Positions 24,761-36,539 of a stretch of DNA of 64,000 bases are shown here, piece after piece. How positions within the stretch are numbered: the stretch's first letter is position 1; the number at the start of each line of letters is the position of its first letter. The DNA is taken from positions 16,324,001-16,388,000 of the forward strand of contig BSBN01000187.1 of assembly GCA_027924645.1 (NCBI GenBank), given 5' to 3'. Origin of the DNA: Cunninghamia lanceolata. Taxonomy: Eukaryota; Streptophyta; Pinopsida; Cupressales; Cupressaceae. A program made the translations under genes and the position numbers. The notes below the pieces were generated by a model. That model worked only from the letters and a program-made list of their open reading frames with translations. It did no database searches and had not been told where the DNA came from.

Positions 24761-26335
24761 TATAATAATTAAACAATGGTTTACAATAATCTACTAGTTA
24801 GGTCAATAAGAATACACCATAGATCTATTTTGCAGAAGCTTAGATATTAGCAGAATCAGTGAGTATGAAAATGTAAGGAAGGAATGGCTAGGAAACCTCA
24901 GGGTTGACAAACATGCGGAGATGGAAACACAGATAAGACCTTAATCAGTTCTACAATTTTCATGACTTCAAAACAGCATAAATAGACTCTTATATGGCTT
25001 ATGAAATGATCAAGAATGAGAAAACATGTGCTAGGTACTAACTTGAAACCCGCAACTCGATTGAAACACAATTAAGGTGCATGCCTCCATTTTCAAATAT
25101 GAGAACATATGAGGACATATTCTTACACACCACTCTAGCTACTAAGGTAGAAAAGGACATTAAAAAATGAATACAGATTTACACTCAAATCAGGCATGCA
25201 AAAATGTGAGATCTTAGATGCAGTACATGAACTATTAACCATGAACTCAAAGAAACAGTGGTCTAATGGTATGCAATGATTTTTTTTGGTGATGAATATA
25301 TGAGAAGTCTTTAAATAGAGAAAAGAGTGCAGCTCACACACACATATTGGCAATTCATCAACATAATAGAAAAGACAATAGAAATAAGATTCAGAAATGA
25401 AAGAACCTGTATCCAACACTCGGCAGATTGGAGGTACAACACAGAATGCTATTTTTTTCCTCAAAACCCGTTCCACCAAGTTTTTTTTTTTTTCTAGAAA
25501 GTCCAGCCACCTCCCCCCATGTCTCTCCAACAAAATAACTTTTAATGAAGAATAACTGCTCCCACACTGCCTCCATCCACTCTCTCAAAAGGACTCATTT
25601 TATTCCCTTGCACAATGTTGCTATATTCTTTATAATATACTATTTCTGAAGAAAACGGCTCATAAATGACATAACAAAAAGATTAAAATAAAAAAAGAAT
25701 ATCTGACAACACACACACCATAATTTCATTAATTAAATCCTCAAAGAAATATTTTATTTACCTCCTCAGACAATTTATTTATCTATTAAAGAGAACTATT
25801 AATTCCTTTATAAAAACTGATTAACCGTCAATAAATAACTTGAAAAGCTACACCCAAACAGGATCTGACGACAATACAGACTCAAACAATAGAGACTTAC
25901 AATCACAACCATACAGATAGGACACGGGACTAGAAAAAAATCATCCTCTTCGAGGTTGATGACAAGCTGGGGGAAAACCTTACATTATCTCCATTCAACA
26001 ATTTCCCATTGGTTAAGGCACTCTCAGACCTGTTAGTTCAGGTGGAGTTGATGCCTGATACTTGTTCACTCAAGCATACCAATTAGAGTACAACTTCATA
26101 GCTGAAGCACTAGAAAGGATCTCTAACATTCGTATCTCATTCCCGTATGTTCATACATCCAATGGTGCGATGTCTCCCTTTCCACCTAACCTAACAACAT
26201 ACTACTGCATCATCTGACTGTAATATTAACATAACAATATGCATTTTACTTATCGAAGCTCAAATTTCATCTTCATCTTCAGATTCCTTAGTCAGACTAC
26301 CTACACAGCCAAGGTGAAAATGGAGGGGCATTATA

Positions 26336-26344
26336 GTAAGTCTT
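26336..26344 (-). repeat. C 3' LTR, second fragment (nine bases between L and G)
   Basis: GTAAGTCTT consists of the right target duplication of L (GTAAG, 26336-26340) overlapping by one base the left target duplication of G (GTCTT, 26340-26344). The intact C LTR reads GCAAGTCTTCAACTC at this point (near 59258). Confidence 0.88.
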
Positions 26345-26948
26345 TGTTGATTTGTAAAATTGCATAGGTTCCAACACCAACATGGGAAGTTTCAGGAATG
26401 TGGGACTTGCGACCTGAAACAACCTCTAGATTTTAAAGAAGTTGGCTCTTCTCTACCTTAAAAGTGTTTTGGGGAAAAGAGTAAGAAGTAAATAGGATTA
26501 CAAATACAATTAAAGTAAAATCTATCTATGGCGATGTGCCTGAAGTAAAATTGTTTCTCTCCAACTAAGCACAATGAAGCTATCCTCAAGATTCAGTTAC
26601 ATTAAGGAGCAGATGCTGCATGATTAACATAAACAGATGAAATGAATAATATCAAAGGCTCACAACCAGACAGTTTGCAATGACACAGAAAATATCAACC
26701 AAGGAATAGAACTCAGTCTTTCTCATTAATTTTCCAGCAACATAAGAGGCACAGCTACATGCACAGTTACATTAACCTTCTGAATCAAGAATAACAAAAT
26801 AAAGGCAAATGATATTCACTAGTCATAGCAAAAAGTCTCAAACTTCTCTCTTAAATCTCTGACATAAAACTATCTCTGAAACTGTATGAATTTCTCTATC
26901 AAAAATTGAATTCTAACTTGAACTCCCCTTATTCATTACAAATGTCAC

Positions 26949-26958
26949 CTATTTATAG
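26949..26958 (-). promoter_or_regulatory. TATA box in the G LTRs
   Basis: The minus strand reads CTATAAATAG. The same box is at 40488-40497 in the 5' LTR, the copy that would drive the element. Its strand agrees with the coding direction. Confidence 0.7.
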
Positions 26959-27119
26959 TTCCAAAGTCGACCCTAGATTGCTTGCAATAGTCGAAGCCCA
27001 ATGGCCCAACCGAACTGGAGGTAACTGGAAGTCTTTGACAGAAAAAAGATCTTTCAAATCTGTGATAGTTACTCCTTCTGCAAGCCCATTGGCTATGACA
27101 AAACAAATGTGGCATACCT

Positions 27120-28790
27120 CCGCTTATAAGGAATAGACACTTGGCGGCTTCTGTGCTCTTGAAACAATAAACTCCGTGACAGATGGCAGTGTTTGCGCGC
27201 ACAACTTGAAACTCTCTCGTCTCTTGGGAAGAAACAGGAAACTGACACTTGGTGGCTTCCGCAACAACTAGAAACAATACGTGTCTCTATCCGCAGCTTT
27301 GATACTTAACTGTGTCTTTACATTTGGGGAAACTCTGCCTGTGACAACTGTCGTGATCCGCGGCATTCGAAACTTTAAGACACTGTTAAGAAATGGGACC
27401 CATAACCCTCTGCTCATTAGCTTTCAAAAGGGATAGGTGACGGCTTCTACAGCATTGCTAAATGGTACGTGGCACTTTCCGTGCTACTTCTTGAAACATT
27501 AGAAACATTTTGAGACTCACACGGAGGTTGACACATGTCGAGCTCTACCTCATTTGGGAAACATTTAATACACTAGAGAAAGGGACAAAAGTTTTTAATC
27601 CCGTGATGCAAGAGCATCCATGGCAAATTAGCAATCTTGCATCATCAAAATATTTTAATTTTTAGTTGTTTGGTTTTTTTCAATAATGGTGGAGCTTTGA
27701 GTAAATTATATTTTAATTTGCAACAAATGTAATTTCCCTTGGGTGAAATTGTAAATGTAATTTGGTGGGATTTGACTGATTTTGTCATAAATGGGGCTGC
27801 CAAGAATCATGGAATTAGTGGCACTTATTATCGTAACCATCATATTGTAAGGAATCTTGTAAGTGGTCTTTATGGCCCAGGTTGGTGGACTTAACTCCCA
27901 AATTTTATTTTAGTAATTCCAAAATTTGTAACTCCAAAAATAGGGGGTCGTAATAATGAGATCCATTCTTGGTAAAATGAGCATAACTTTCTCATATCTT
28001 ATCCAAATTAAGAAATTGAATATGTTCTGGAAATTTGGGAAGGAGGGGCACAAAACCCATAAACCATTTGAAGAAATTTGGAGAAATGAGTGCACGGTGA
28101 AAGGAATAACTGACAAGTTTTTATTGCAGCTGGGAGAAGAAAAATGAAAGATAGACCCAGATGTTGGGAAATGAGTTGAGGATGCTAAAAATTTATTTGT
28201 TGTAGGTATTGCATTTATGATTCTTGGAAGCTCAGAAGCTTCATGTTTATGTAATGAAGTTTTTTTATTGAAATAAAATAAGTGTTGCAGATTTCTCTTC
28301 CATTTTATGTGTTTTAAATTAATTTGCTTCCCTCTTGCATGGTGTTCTATGTGTGTTTGTGATCAAATTTGAATTGGGAGAGTTTATCCCTCTACATCAT
28401 CTCAGCATTATATTCACCACGTGGCACTCTCCATGTCACTGAAACATTAAAACTGTGGCCCACTACCATGCTTTACTTAGCATCGAAAGATATAGGAACT
28501 GACCTGCGGAAGATGACACTTGGCAAGCTCCGCAACTACCACAAAAGACACATGGCACCTTCTGCATCATTTGAGAAACATTTAGGGAGTGCCTTGGCTG
28601 ATGACATGTGGTGCTTTCCATAGGCTTGTAACTTAAACTTCATTAGAAACAAAACTGCTACGTGGCACACTCCGCATTAAAGTTATAACTTAGAAACAAG
28701 AGTGCGGCTTGAAACTGGGGCTCGACACTTGGCAGATTCTGCGGCTCTAGCAAAATGAAACCCTTGCGGCCATTCTCTGAAACATTTACA
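27120..28790 (-). promoter_or_regulatory. Array of degenerate CACxTGGC-xx-TTCCGC motifs upstream of the G TATA box
   Basis: About twelve plus-strand motifs of the form GACACTTGGCxxxTTCCGC recur every 50-90 bp, often followed by GAAACATTTA. Examples are near 27135, 27245, 27470, 28420, 28515, 28550, 28660 and 28725. Several contain ACGTGGC, the core of plant G-box/ABRE elements. The 5' LTR holds the same series at about 40670-41480. Position in U3 suggests regulatory repeats; function is inferred. Confidence 0.5.
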
Positions 28791-28856
28791 GACACAAAAA
28801 TTGTAACCCACTGATGCACTGTGACTGATACAAAATGTAGAGTCTTATACTCTACA

Positions 28857-29132
28857 GTTCTTGGCGACCCCTAGGACTTTTGAGCTTGCTCAAAAAGAAC
28901 CTAAAACTGGCAAAAATATATGTATTTAAAATACAATACAAGGTCATAGATTCTGCAAAGCTATTTGGTAAACAGACCATTCTGAGTTAGAGAGTCCCTA
29001 CTTATTCTGTAAATCTTGGAAGGCAAAATCAAGATTTATAATATCCTTGTGGGAGAAAGTCTGTAAAATTTGAACTGCGACCTTTAATTGAAACTCCAAT
29101 TGGGCCATTGGTATCACGACAGCCTCCACCTC
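28857..29132 (-). other. G 3' untranslated region
   Basis: No ORF between the stop of the extra ORF and the 3' LTR. The expected purine tract next to the LTR is poor: the minus strand reads AGGGGTCGCCAAGAAC. On the plus strand the same bases resemble a primer site (TTGGCGACCCC). Confidence 0.5.
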
Positions 29133-32100
29133 TTATACTGATGAAGAATCACTTAAACCTTGAAAAATAGTTTGATCATTTTGCCTTGTTAACAGCAGGG
29201 TCTTGATATCATCAATCATCAGTGCAGTGTTATTATCTGGAAATGGTGAGGGAAGACCCAACTGCACCAAATCCTCTATGTGTCTCTTCATGTCTTTGAC
29301 TCCTTTGAAAATATCTAGGAGCTCTTGGCAATTTGTTATACTTGAGTTGCAACTTAGAACTTTGTTTACCCTCTTTGCAGCTATCATTCTGTCACTGATC
29401 CCTGCTGCTGACAATATTTCATCTGTTGTGTCATATAGCTTCTTTAGCAACAGTTGAGAGTCAGAAACCCTCAAAGAAATAGTAGACAGAGTGGCTTGAA
29501 CTAAAGCTTCTACCTTCTCGCACAATTGTTGTGCATTTAACATGTATGTTAATGATGGCCTTAGCTGGACAATCTCTTCTGAGATTTGTTTCCAAACTGA
29601 AACATATAGCTCCTTGACCAGATTTAGAACTCCAGCATTCTGAGGCCTGTTAGCTAACTCCAGTGTTAGGTGTTTTGTCATTTGTTGCTCAACTAAGAGT
29701 TGTGCCTATATTGCTGCAGTAGCATTCTACTCATTCAGCAACTTCTGCTAGAACTGTGTAGCTTGTTGCAACTTATCCTGATATTTCTTCTCTAAGGTGG
29801 CTTTCTCCTGCCTCAAAACATTTACTGCATCTTTCTACCAAGCTAGCTCAACCTTCAGAGAAGCATTATGTTCCTAAGTGGCTTGATGAATCTGACAGGA
29901 AATAGTATTTTGTAACTATTTATTTAGATTCTCTATCTCATCCTTCTTAGATTTCAACTCTACAGCAAGATTACCACTATTTATCTTCTCTTGTGCTAAG
30001 TCATTTTCAACCTTCTGCAACTTTCTGGATACTTTCAAATAGTCAGTTGCAATAGCAGAAGTGGTTTCATTAAGTAGCTCGACCCTATCTTGTGGTCTAA
30101 AAAGGGACATGTCCATGGCTACTGCATTCATTGCAAAGTCCTGAGGCTACATCTGCTCAATTGGCTTCACCACATTTGGGGACAAATGTGTGACAATGAA
30201 CTGTTATTGGATTGGGTCAAAGAGTGTCCTCATATGTGGCACAGCCAGGCTTTTTTTTTTCTCTCTTTTTATCCATTCTGGCTTCTCTTGCCTTTTTAGC
30301 AGTATCTGCTTGAGCTTGGAAAGTGGGAGGGGAAGCAATGTATCCCCCAGCAAAGGGATGACCTTGAGGTAAACCATAAGGTATAGCCAAATGTTGGCTA
30401 GGGGAAACTTGGGGAGGGACTCTTTTTGGAACAGAGGGGGAGAAAAGTGGCAATGAGTTGGCCTGTGAAGACATGGCCTGATGACTGGCAGTTGGGGCAA
30501 GTAGTGAGATAGGCACAGCAGAAGTGGCAGGGGATGCAAATGTTTGGCTAGTTGGGATTGCCACCCCTAAGGTAGAAGAAAGAGACAGAGAGGAAAAAGG
30601 AGAAGAAACACTTACCTGAGGAGTAGTAGATGTGGCTGGTAGTTGCTATTGTGGTGTCTCTATTTCTTCCTCTGACTCAGGTTCCAGGTGTAATTTTCTA
30701 TGCTTCCTTGGTCTTTCTCCTATTTCCTCCTCTGACTCTGCCTTCTTTGCCACATTTACCACTAGTGGTGGTGGCAAGGGTACAAAACTAGAAGCTCTAG
30801 TGGCTGAAACTGATGGAGTCCTTATGGTTGGTGATGACACCACACCCTTTTGCTTCTCTAAAGTACTGAGAGATTGGGGCCAAGAAGATACAGGAATAGC
30901 AGAGGAGGCCTATCTTGTTGCTTGCATTGTATGAGTTGACTCAGCCTCCTCCTCAGACTCTTCACCCTTCTTGTGGATTCTTCTTGTATCAGGGCTAGAA
31001 ACTGGAGAGGGATGCCACTCATCCCAGATAGACTCCCACTTTTCATCAGTATCAACATTTCCGAATGAATGGGTGATCTTTGAGATTTCCTGCCTATACT
31101 TCCAATAGGCCTTTATCTTCTCTAGCTTCCATTCTTTGTTTTTTAATGCCCTTCTCAGACCAGTGGTCATTCGTAACTTAGAGTCAAAGGCCTTCTGTTT
31201 AACATAAAAGGTCTCCCATGGCCTGGGCCTCTCAAAGGGCAAGTCTGCTAGTTCCACATATAGGTCTAGGGTATCTTCCTTAGGGTTTCTTATATCCTCC
31301 CAAAAGGGCCAACCCTCATGTATTATTTTAGCTCGGACTTGATTATTTTTAACCCAAGAGGCCATAAAGTTGTCTAGGTCATACCTCCATTTGTCTTCAA
31401 TGAGAAAGAATCCCAGAACAGCAAGCTTCCTTAGAAACAGGTGTTCAGCATCTCTAACTTCTAGGGCCATATTTCTTTTGACCCAAGGGATGTCATACAT
31501 CTTCCTCTTCTTCTTCTTAGTTCCAAACTCATTGTCAACCATAGACACTTGCCGGGTTACTTCTAGAAATGCTAACCTAGGGGTCAGAATTTTAGGTAGC
31601 AGCATAGGCTCCTCATTGAAGCCATGGACCCTAATGATAGTGTTTTGTGCACCAAAGAAGTAATCACATGGAATTGGGCAATTGGTCATGAAACCCTTAA
31701 TGCTCTATGTCAACCTATGTTCTACAGGTTCAGGGCTCAAATGGAAAAAGGCAGGGGCAACAAAGAGTTCCCAGAACACATAAGGATCTGATGCCTCAGA
31801 TAGCACATGTGTCCATGTAGACATAGGAATAGTTCTATTTTGCCCAAAATTTGGATCATACATGTTCAATTGCATATTTTGTACAAAACACCATGATTCT
31901 GATATAACATTAAATGAAACAGATAAGAAGAATACCTAAAAAGCTCCTTTGGATTTATAATTGACAAGCTGATTGACCATGGAGTAGGTAATTTGTTCTG
32001 AAAAGTCCAGCTGGTATTCCTGTGACTTATCAACAGTCTTCAATCTAAAAAGGATGGAAATTTGCCAGTCGTAGACTGTGTCGTCTTCCTTCATCCAAAA

Positions 32101-32749
32101 AATGAAAGCCATCATTGACAGTGCCTCTTGACTAGCTTGACTGAATTGTGCCCTTCCTATAGGCAATGTGGGCATCTGGGTGTTCTCATCTCCTAACTAT
32201 AATTCTGAGTTGAGAAACCTAATCTGGTTGTTGACATTTGACCATGTCTTTTGCATTTTAGCAATAGTGGGAAATGTGGCCATTTGATCATGATACAGGG
32301 CCAGCATGTCTCTTATGGCTTTGGGTGTGATTTGCACCATAAAGGGACCTTGTTGTATGGTGTTTAAGGGTGCATGAAATAGTTCCGCACATATATCAAT
32401 TAGGTTAGGACATAGGTGCACACTCGGGACCATGAACTGTGCCAACTGTGAGGTCCAAATTATCATTCCAAAAGTTTCAGACTCCCCTTTCTTTGCCTTT
32501 TGAATGCATCTCTGGTGCGCCCCCTTCACGGAGATCCCTGGTAGATTTTTGAACGGCTGGGTCAAAGATACCATCTGTAAAATCCTTAACCTTCTCTAGG
32601 TCAATAGAATACCCTACCTTGGGAACCCTCATCCTTGGATAGGTTCTCTTAGGTTGCATAGACACTGAGGCGTATGATTTACTACTTAACAGCCTATCGA
32701 TTGATTCGTAAACTCTGAGTCCCTCCTGAGAAGACTATGCTTCGGCCAT
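29133..32749 (-). pseudogene. G extra ORF downstream of integrase, about 1200 codons, function unknown
   Basis: The ATG at 32749 (MAEA, then amber) opens a frame running to the stop at 29133, with frame changes near 32500 and 30217. It is in the same direction as pol, separated from it by about 480 bp. I recognise no enzyme domain. Visible features: a globular N-terminal half (e.g. SVHLCPNLIDICAELF and WKQISEEI-like helices), the basic cluster KKKKRK near 31530, which could be a nuclear signal, acidic and Pro/Ser-rich tracts (about 30900-30220), and a heptad-like C-terminal third likely to form coiled coil. By hand I count 13 in-frame TAG and 1 TAA. It may be a lineage-specific accessory protein like other plant gypsy extra ORFs. 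Confidence 0.6.
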
Positions 32750-33225
32750 ATCTATATCTGTGGGAAGAATGTTGGAAGCTTTGACACAGAAAAGACCAAA
32801 ACTGCGTAACAAAAGTGACACTTGGCTAGGAAGGGTTTGCTAAGGATGGGAATTGCAGGCAACAGTGATTTCACAGCAAAGAGTTGGATGCAAATGATAG
32901 TCATAATTTCAGATTTAACTCTTATTAATGAGGCTTTAATGACACATCATGTCTTATAAATGGTATTAACATCAAGAAACCATTAGTGTATCTTTCCAAA
33001 TCAGCATGGGACTAAGTGTCAGAAACATTATGAGAGTGACTGCAAAAGTGCGTACTTTCAGGGATTTTGGGGATTGCAGACAACTTTAATGAAAGTGAGA
33101 TTTTCAAAAAGAGAAGGGTCTTGCACTAATGACACGTGTTCAAAGAACACTTATTGAAAAGGAAAGCGGGAAAACAAAAAAGCAAGAAAAGAAACTAACT
33201 AACTATGATACACAGGAGACACTGC
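32750..33225 (-). other. Spacer between G pol and the extra ORF
   Basis: No coding sequence is evident on either strand. It would hold the leader or internal promoter of the extra ORF, but I see no convincing TATA box or splice acceptor. Confidence 0.45.
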
Positions 33226-34892
33226 TTAATTAAAATGCTTCAGATAGATCCCATTCATAGGAATCTCTTTGAGTTCACCATCCATTGTCTCAAGCTCAAA
33301 ATAATTTTGTTGCTTACAGGAACGGATCTTGTAAAGACCAGCCCACAGTGACTTGAATTTTCTATGTCGACCTTGTTGTTATATGGAATCTAATCAGACT
33401 CAGAGGTTAAATTTTCCCCACTTTTATCAACGTGATTTCCCCCCAAATTCCTACGGGGTCAAGGGGCAGCACCCCTTGCAGGGGTTTGGGGGCAGTGCCC
33501 CTTGTGGGGTCCAGAGGCAGTGCCCTTGGCGTGTTCTCTGTCGTGATACAGGGCGAGGTCGAGGGGCAGCGCCCCCTTGGGGGCTCGGTGGCAACGCCCC
33601 TGAAACCTCACATAGTTTTTTATTATTTTATAAAGCACCGGGAGTTATCTTTTTCATTGACTGACATAAGAAAACCCTATTTTTGTAACTGACAAAAAGC
33701 TTGATAAAAAGCGGCTAAGGGTTAGGGTTTTGATATATTGTATTGTAGCATTTTGCAGCGGTATTGAGTTGCAGGGATTGCTGATTGTAATCGGTTTGAT
33801 TTACTGGATAATAATATTGGACTCTCTGTTTGGTGGATATAGCCCGAGTTTGGGTGAACCACATTAAAACTTGTCTCTCACTGTTATTATTTCTATGTAT
33901 TTCCATTCCTTTGTTTAATCTTTATTTGCATTTAATTGATATCTTCTTCCGACTAACCCTAACAGACCTGGCTTGGTAGCTCTTTCATCCCATTTTAATA
34001 CTAGTGAACCAACTTCAAAAAGAGAATTTGAAGTCTTCTTGTCAAAAGAGTCTTTAATTATTTTCTAGTGTTTCATCAGTGACTCATGTGCTTTTTCTCT
34101 TTTCTCTTGCACTTCCAGCAATTCAGCAAGTCTAACTTGCATGGGACCATTCTCTTCAATCTCTATCTGTTTCAATAACTACAAAGCAGGGATCTCTAGG
34201 CTCGGTGGCATTACTGCTAGTTTTCCATAAACTAATTCATATGGAGACATTTTTGTCACTTTCTTTGGTGTGATCCTATCAGCCCACAGTGTTGTGTTAA
34301 GCAGTTTGTGCCACTCTCTGTGATAATTTGTCTCTATCCTCTTAATTAGTTTGATTAGGTTCTTATTAGTAGATTCTGCCAGGCCATTACCTCGAGGGTA
34401 ATAGTTTGAAGAATTCTTCAAGTAAATCCCATTCCTTAATGCAAACTTAGATATTTTTGTTCCCAAGAATGCTTTAGCATTATCTGATATAATGGTATGA
34501 GGAGGACCAAACCGAGTAGTGATGCCTTCTAGAAAGTCTAATATTACCTTTTCTATTGCTTCTTTGAGTGGCACTGCTTCACTCCATCTGGTGAAGTAAT
34601 ATGTGGCAGTTAGGATCCATTTGTGTGACATTGGATTGATCATACCAATAAAATCAAGACCCCATTGGGCAAAGGGTTCATCCACAATTATAGGGCTTAG
34701 AGGCATTGCTGCATTTCTTCTTTTCCCTGTATAAAACTGACAAGATTGGCACTCTTTAACCAGCTGATAACAATATGTAAATAGAGTGGCCAGAAGTATC
34801 CTACTTGAGTTATTTTTATTGCAGTGGTCCTTACTGAAAGTGTCCACCTGAAGCTCCATGGTGTAACTCATGTAGTATTCTTTGGGCCTCAT
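33226..34892 (-). pseudogene. G integrase, interrupted by a solo LTR
   Basis: The zinc-region end CQSCQFYTGK is followed by the core with all three catalytic acids visible: WGLDFIG, IISDNAKAF and NGLAESTN. The C-terminal GPY/F-like module (LWAGLYKIRS, then MDGELKEIPMNG) lies beyond the solo LTR (33374-33964) and ends at TAA 33226-33228. Removing the LTR and one GACCT copy restores the frame across the junction. Ambers occur near 34180 and 34064. The upstream zinc-region histidines lie in a frame-damaged part (34900-35000). Confidence 0.85.
33374..33964 (+). mobile_element. Solo LTR of the H copia family, inserted in the G integrase
   Basis: Starts TGTTGTTATATGGAATC, ends CCCTAACA, and is flanked by the perfect duplication GACCT (33369-33373 and 33965-33969). 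It is the inverted homologue of the H LTR (60803-61415), so LTR sense is plus here. Its GC-rich blocks have lost many CpG sites (GGGGCAGTGCCCC where H has GGGGCAGCGCCCC), which marks it as older than H. Confidence 0.93.
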
Positions 34893-34980
34893 CTTTCTCT
34901 ATACATCTTAAAAGAATACCATCAGCATTTCTTCTGAAAAGAATATGATCAATTAGTACAAAATGGGCCCCTTGCTGCCT

Positions 34981-36530
34981 TTAGTATCTTCTCTTGTCAT
35001 GGGAGAGCCCACTTGGGAAAAGTCCATGTTTCATAAATTGTATTCTGTTTGTGACCCAAGAATCTTGATCAACCTCTTGTATTGTTAATACATTTTCACT
35101 TTTTGTTTCTTCAATCATCATTCTCTCCATGTCTTGAGCCATATATTGGCACAATCCTCTACCCCTGACCAACTTAGTGGGTCTGACCTCCACATCATAT
35201 TCAAGGATCTTTGTTATCCAATTGGCTCTTTTCTCAGTGATCTCACCCTCCATAATATATTCTCTTACACTAGGATGAGCCACTAATATCAGAATCTTAT
35301 TCCCTGTGACCATATGTTTGAATTTCTTAGGGGCTTTTACCATGGCATATGCCTATTTCTCTACAAAATTGTATCTAGCCTCATATTCCCTGAGAGTCCT
35401 AGAGAAAAAGGCTACTGGGTGCTCTCCTTCTTGTTGCTCATCTTTCTAAGTTAAAACAGCAGCAACACTGAATTCTCCTCCATACACATACATTATGAAA
35501 GGCTTAGAAAAGTCTAGATTTCTGAGCACTGGGGCTGTTGAAATGGCTCTTTTGATCTCTTCAAAAGCTTGTCTCCCTTCTGTAGTCCATTTGAAAACTA
35601 GGTCTTTCTTTAGCAACAGTGTCATAGGTCCTATTAGACCTGTAAAGTCAGATATGAACCGGCTAACAAAATTGATCTTCCCCAAGAAAGACTGAACTGC
35701 TTTCTTATTGACTGGCAGAGATAGATTCATTATGGCAGTGACTCTCTCAGGATCAATAGAGACCCCTTCTTTTGACACTATATGCCCTAACAGTTTACCC
35801 TGAGGTACTACAAAGATACACTTCTTGGGATTCAGGGATATTCTAGACTCTTGACATTCCTTAAAAATAGCCTATAAATGGTCAAAATGATCTATAGCAT
35901 TTTTAGAGAAAATAGTGAGGTCATCTAGATAAATCAGGATGATTTTGTTTATAAGTTCCCCAAATGCTACATCCATGGCTTTCTGAAAAGTAGCTCCAAC
36001 ATTTGAAAGGCCAAAAGGCATCTTAGCATATGCAAATTTTCCCCATTTTGTAGTAAATGCAGTCTTATGCTGGTCTTCATCAGCCAACCAAATCTGATTG
36101 TATCTAAAGAAGCCATCCAGCAGGGAAAATCTCTCTGATCTAGCACAGTCTATGAAATTTGTTCCATAGAGGGCAGGGGATAATGATCTTTCAAAGATGC
36201 TCTGTTTAGATCCCTGAAATCTACACAGTCTTATGTCACCATTTTTTTTTCTTACTAGCACTAGGTTTGATATCCAGGTTGAGTTCTTGATTGGAAAAAT
36301 AATCGTTGATTCTAAGAGATTTTGTAACTCATCCACCATTAGAGGTTCAATTCTAGGGTTCACTAGCCTTTGCTTCTGTCTGACTGGTTTAGATCCTTCA
36401 GTAGGCTCTATGGTGTGATGGATGATGTCTTTATTATAGCCATGGAGGTCTTCATAGGTCCAAGCTATCACCCTATCATATCTCTCACATAAATCAATCA
36501 ACCTTTCCCTTTCTTGCTAAGTTGTAGAAT
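34981..36530 (-). pseudogene. G reverse transcriptase and degenerate gypsy RNase H
   Basis: The pre-RT linker (ERERLIDLCERYDRVIAW) leads into RT with RRKNGDIRLC-like and KMPFGLSNVGATFQKAMD motifs and an intact catalytic box ILIYLDD. A short out-of-frame stretch lies near 36140-36230. The following RNase H (FIMYVYGGEFSVAAVL...VAFFSRTLREYEARY...) lacks the usual aspartate in the first strand (YVYGG in place of a YxDAS-like box) and in the TDH position (LVAHPS). It is therefore probably a catalytically dead tether, as described for dual-RNase-H Tat elements. Ambers near 35875, 35447 and 35350. Confidence 0.85.
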
Positions 36531-36539
36531 TTCCAATCT

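Larger units (their letters stand above)
12690..26335 (-). mobile_element. Element L: non-autonomous retrotransposon with giant LTRs
   Basis: Direct repeats 12690-19390 (6701 bp) and 20857-26335 (5479 bp) both start TGTAACG and end TACA or TATA. They are flanked by the perfect 5 bp duplication GTAAG (12685-12689 and 26336-26340). On the minus strand a methionine-tRNA primer site follows the right LTR, and the purine tract AGGGGGGGAGGA precedes the left one. Only 1466 bp lie between them, with no gag or pol. It therefore resembles a LARD-type (large retrotransposon derivative) element, except that the length is in the LTRs, not the interior. Its enzymes must have come from another element. Inserted in the LTR of C. 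Confidence 0.9.
20857..26335 (-). repeat. 5' LTR of L (5479 bp)
   Basis: Direct copy of 12690-19390. Both LTR ends carry TGTARYGCCCC-like inverted termini. It has a longer AT microsatellite and a small tandem duplication that the other LTR lacks. Confidence 0.9.
26345..28856 (-). repeat. 3' LTR of G (2512 bp)
   Basis: Pairs with 39884-41594. It is about 800 bp longer because of sequence at roughly 27606-28402 that is absent from the other LTR. No target duplication is visible around that block, so a deletion in the other LTR is equally possible. I count about a dozen differences in the first 200 bp. Confidence 0.88.

Noticed and set aside
28857..28880. Plus-strand orientation of G from the TTGGCGACCCC sequence
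   Set aside because: All domains, the TATA boxes and the better primer site are on the minus strand.
33353..33692. Gly/Arg-rich ORFs in the GC-rich stretch (and 60900-61385)
   Set aside because: They arise from the GGGGCGCTGCCCC hairpin units of an LTR, which is non-coding; both strands give open frames because of base composition.
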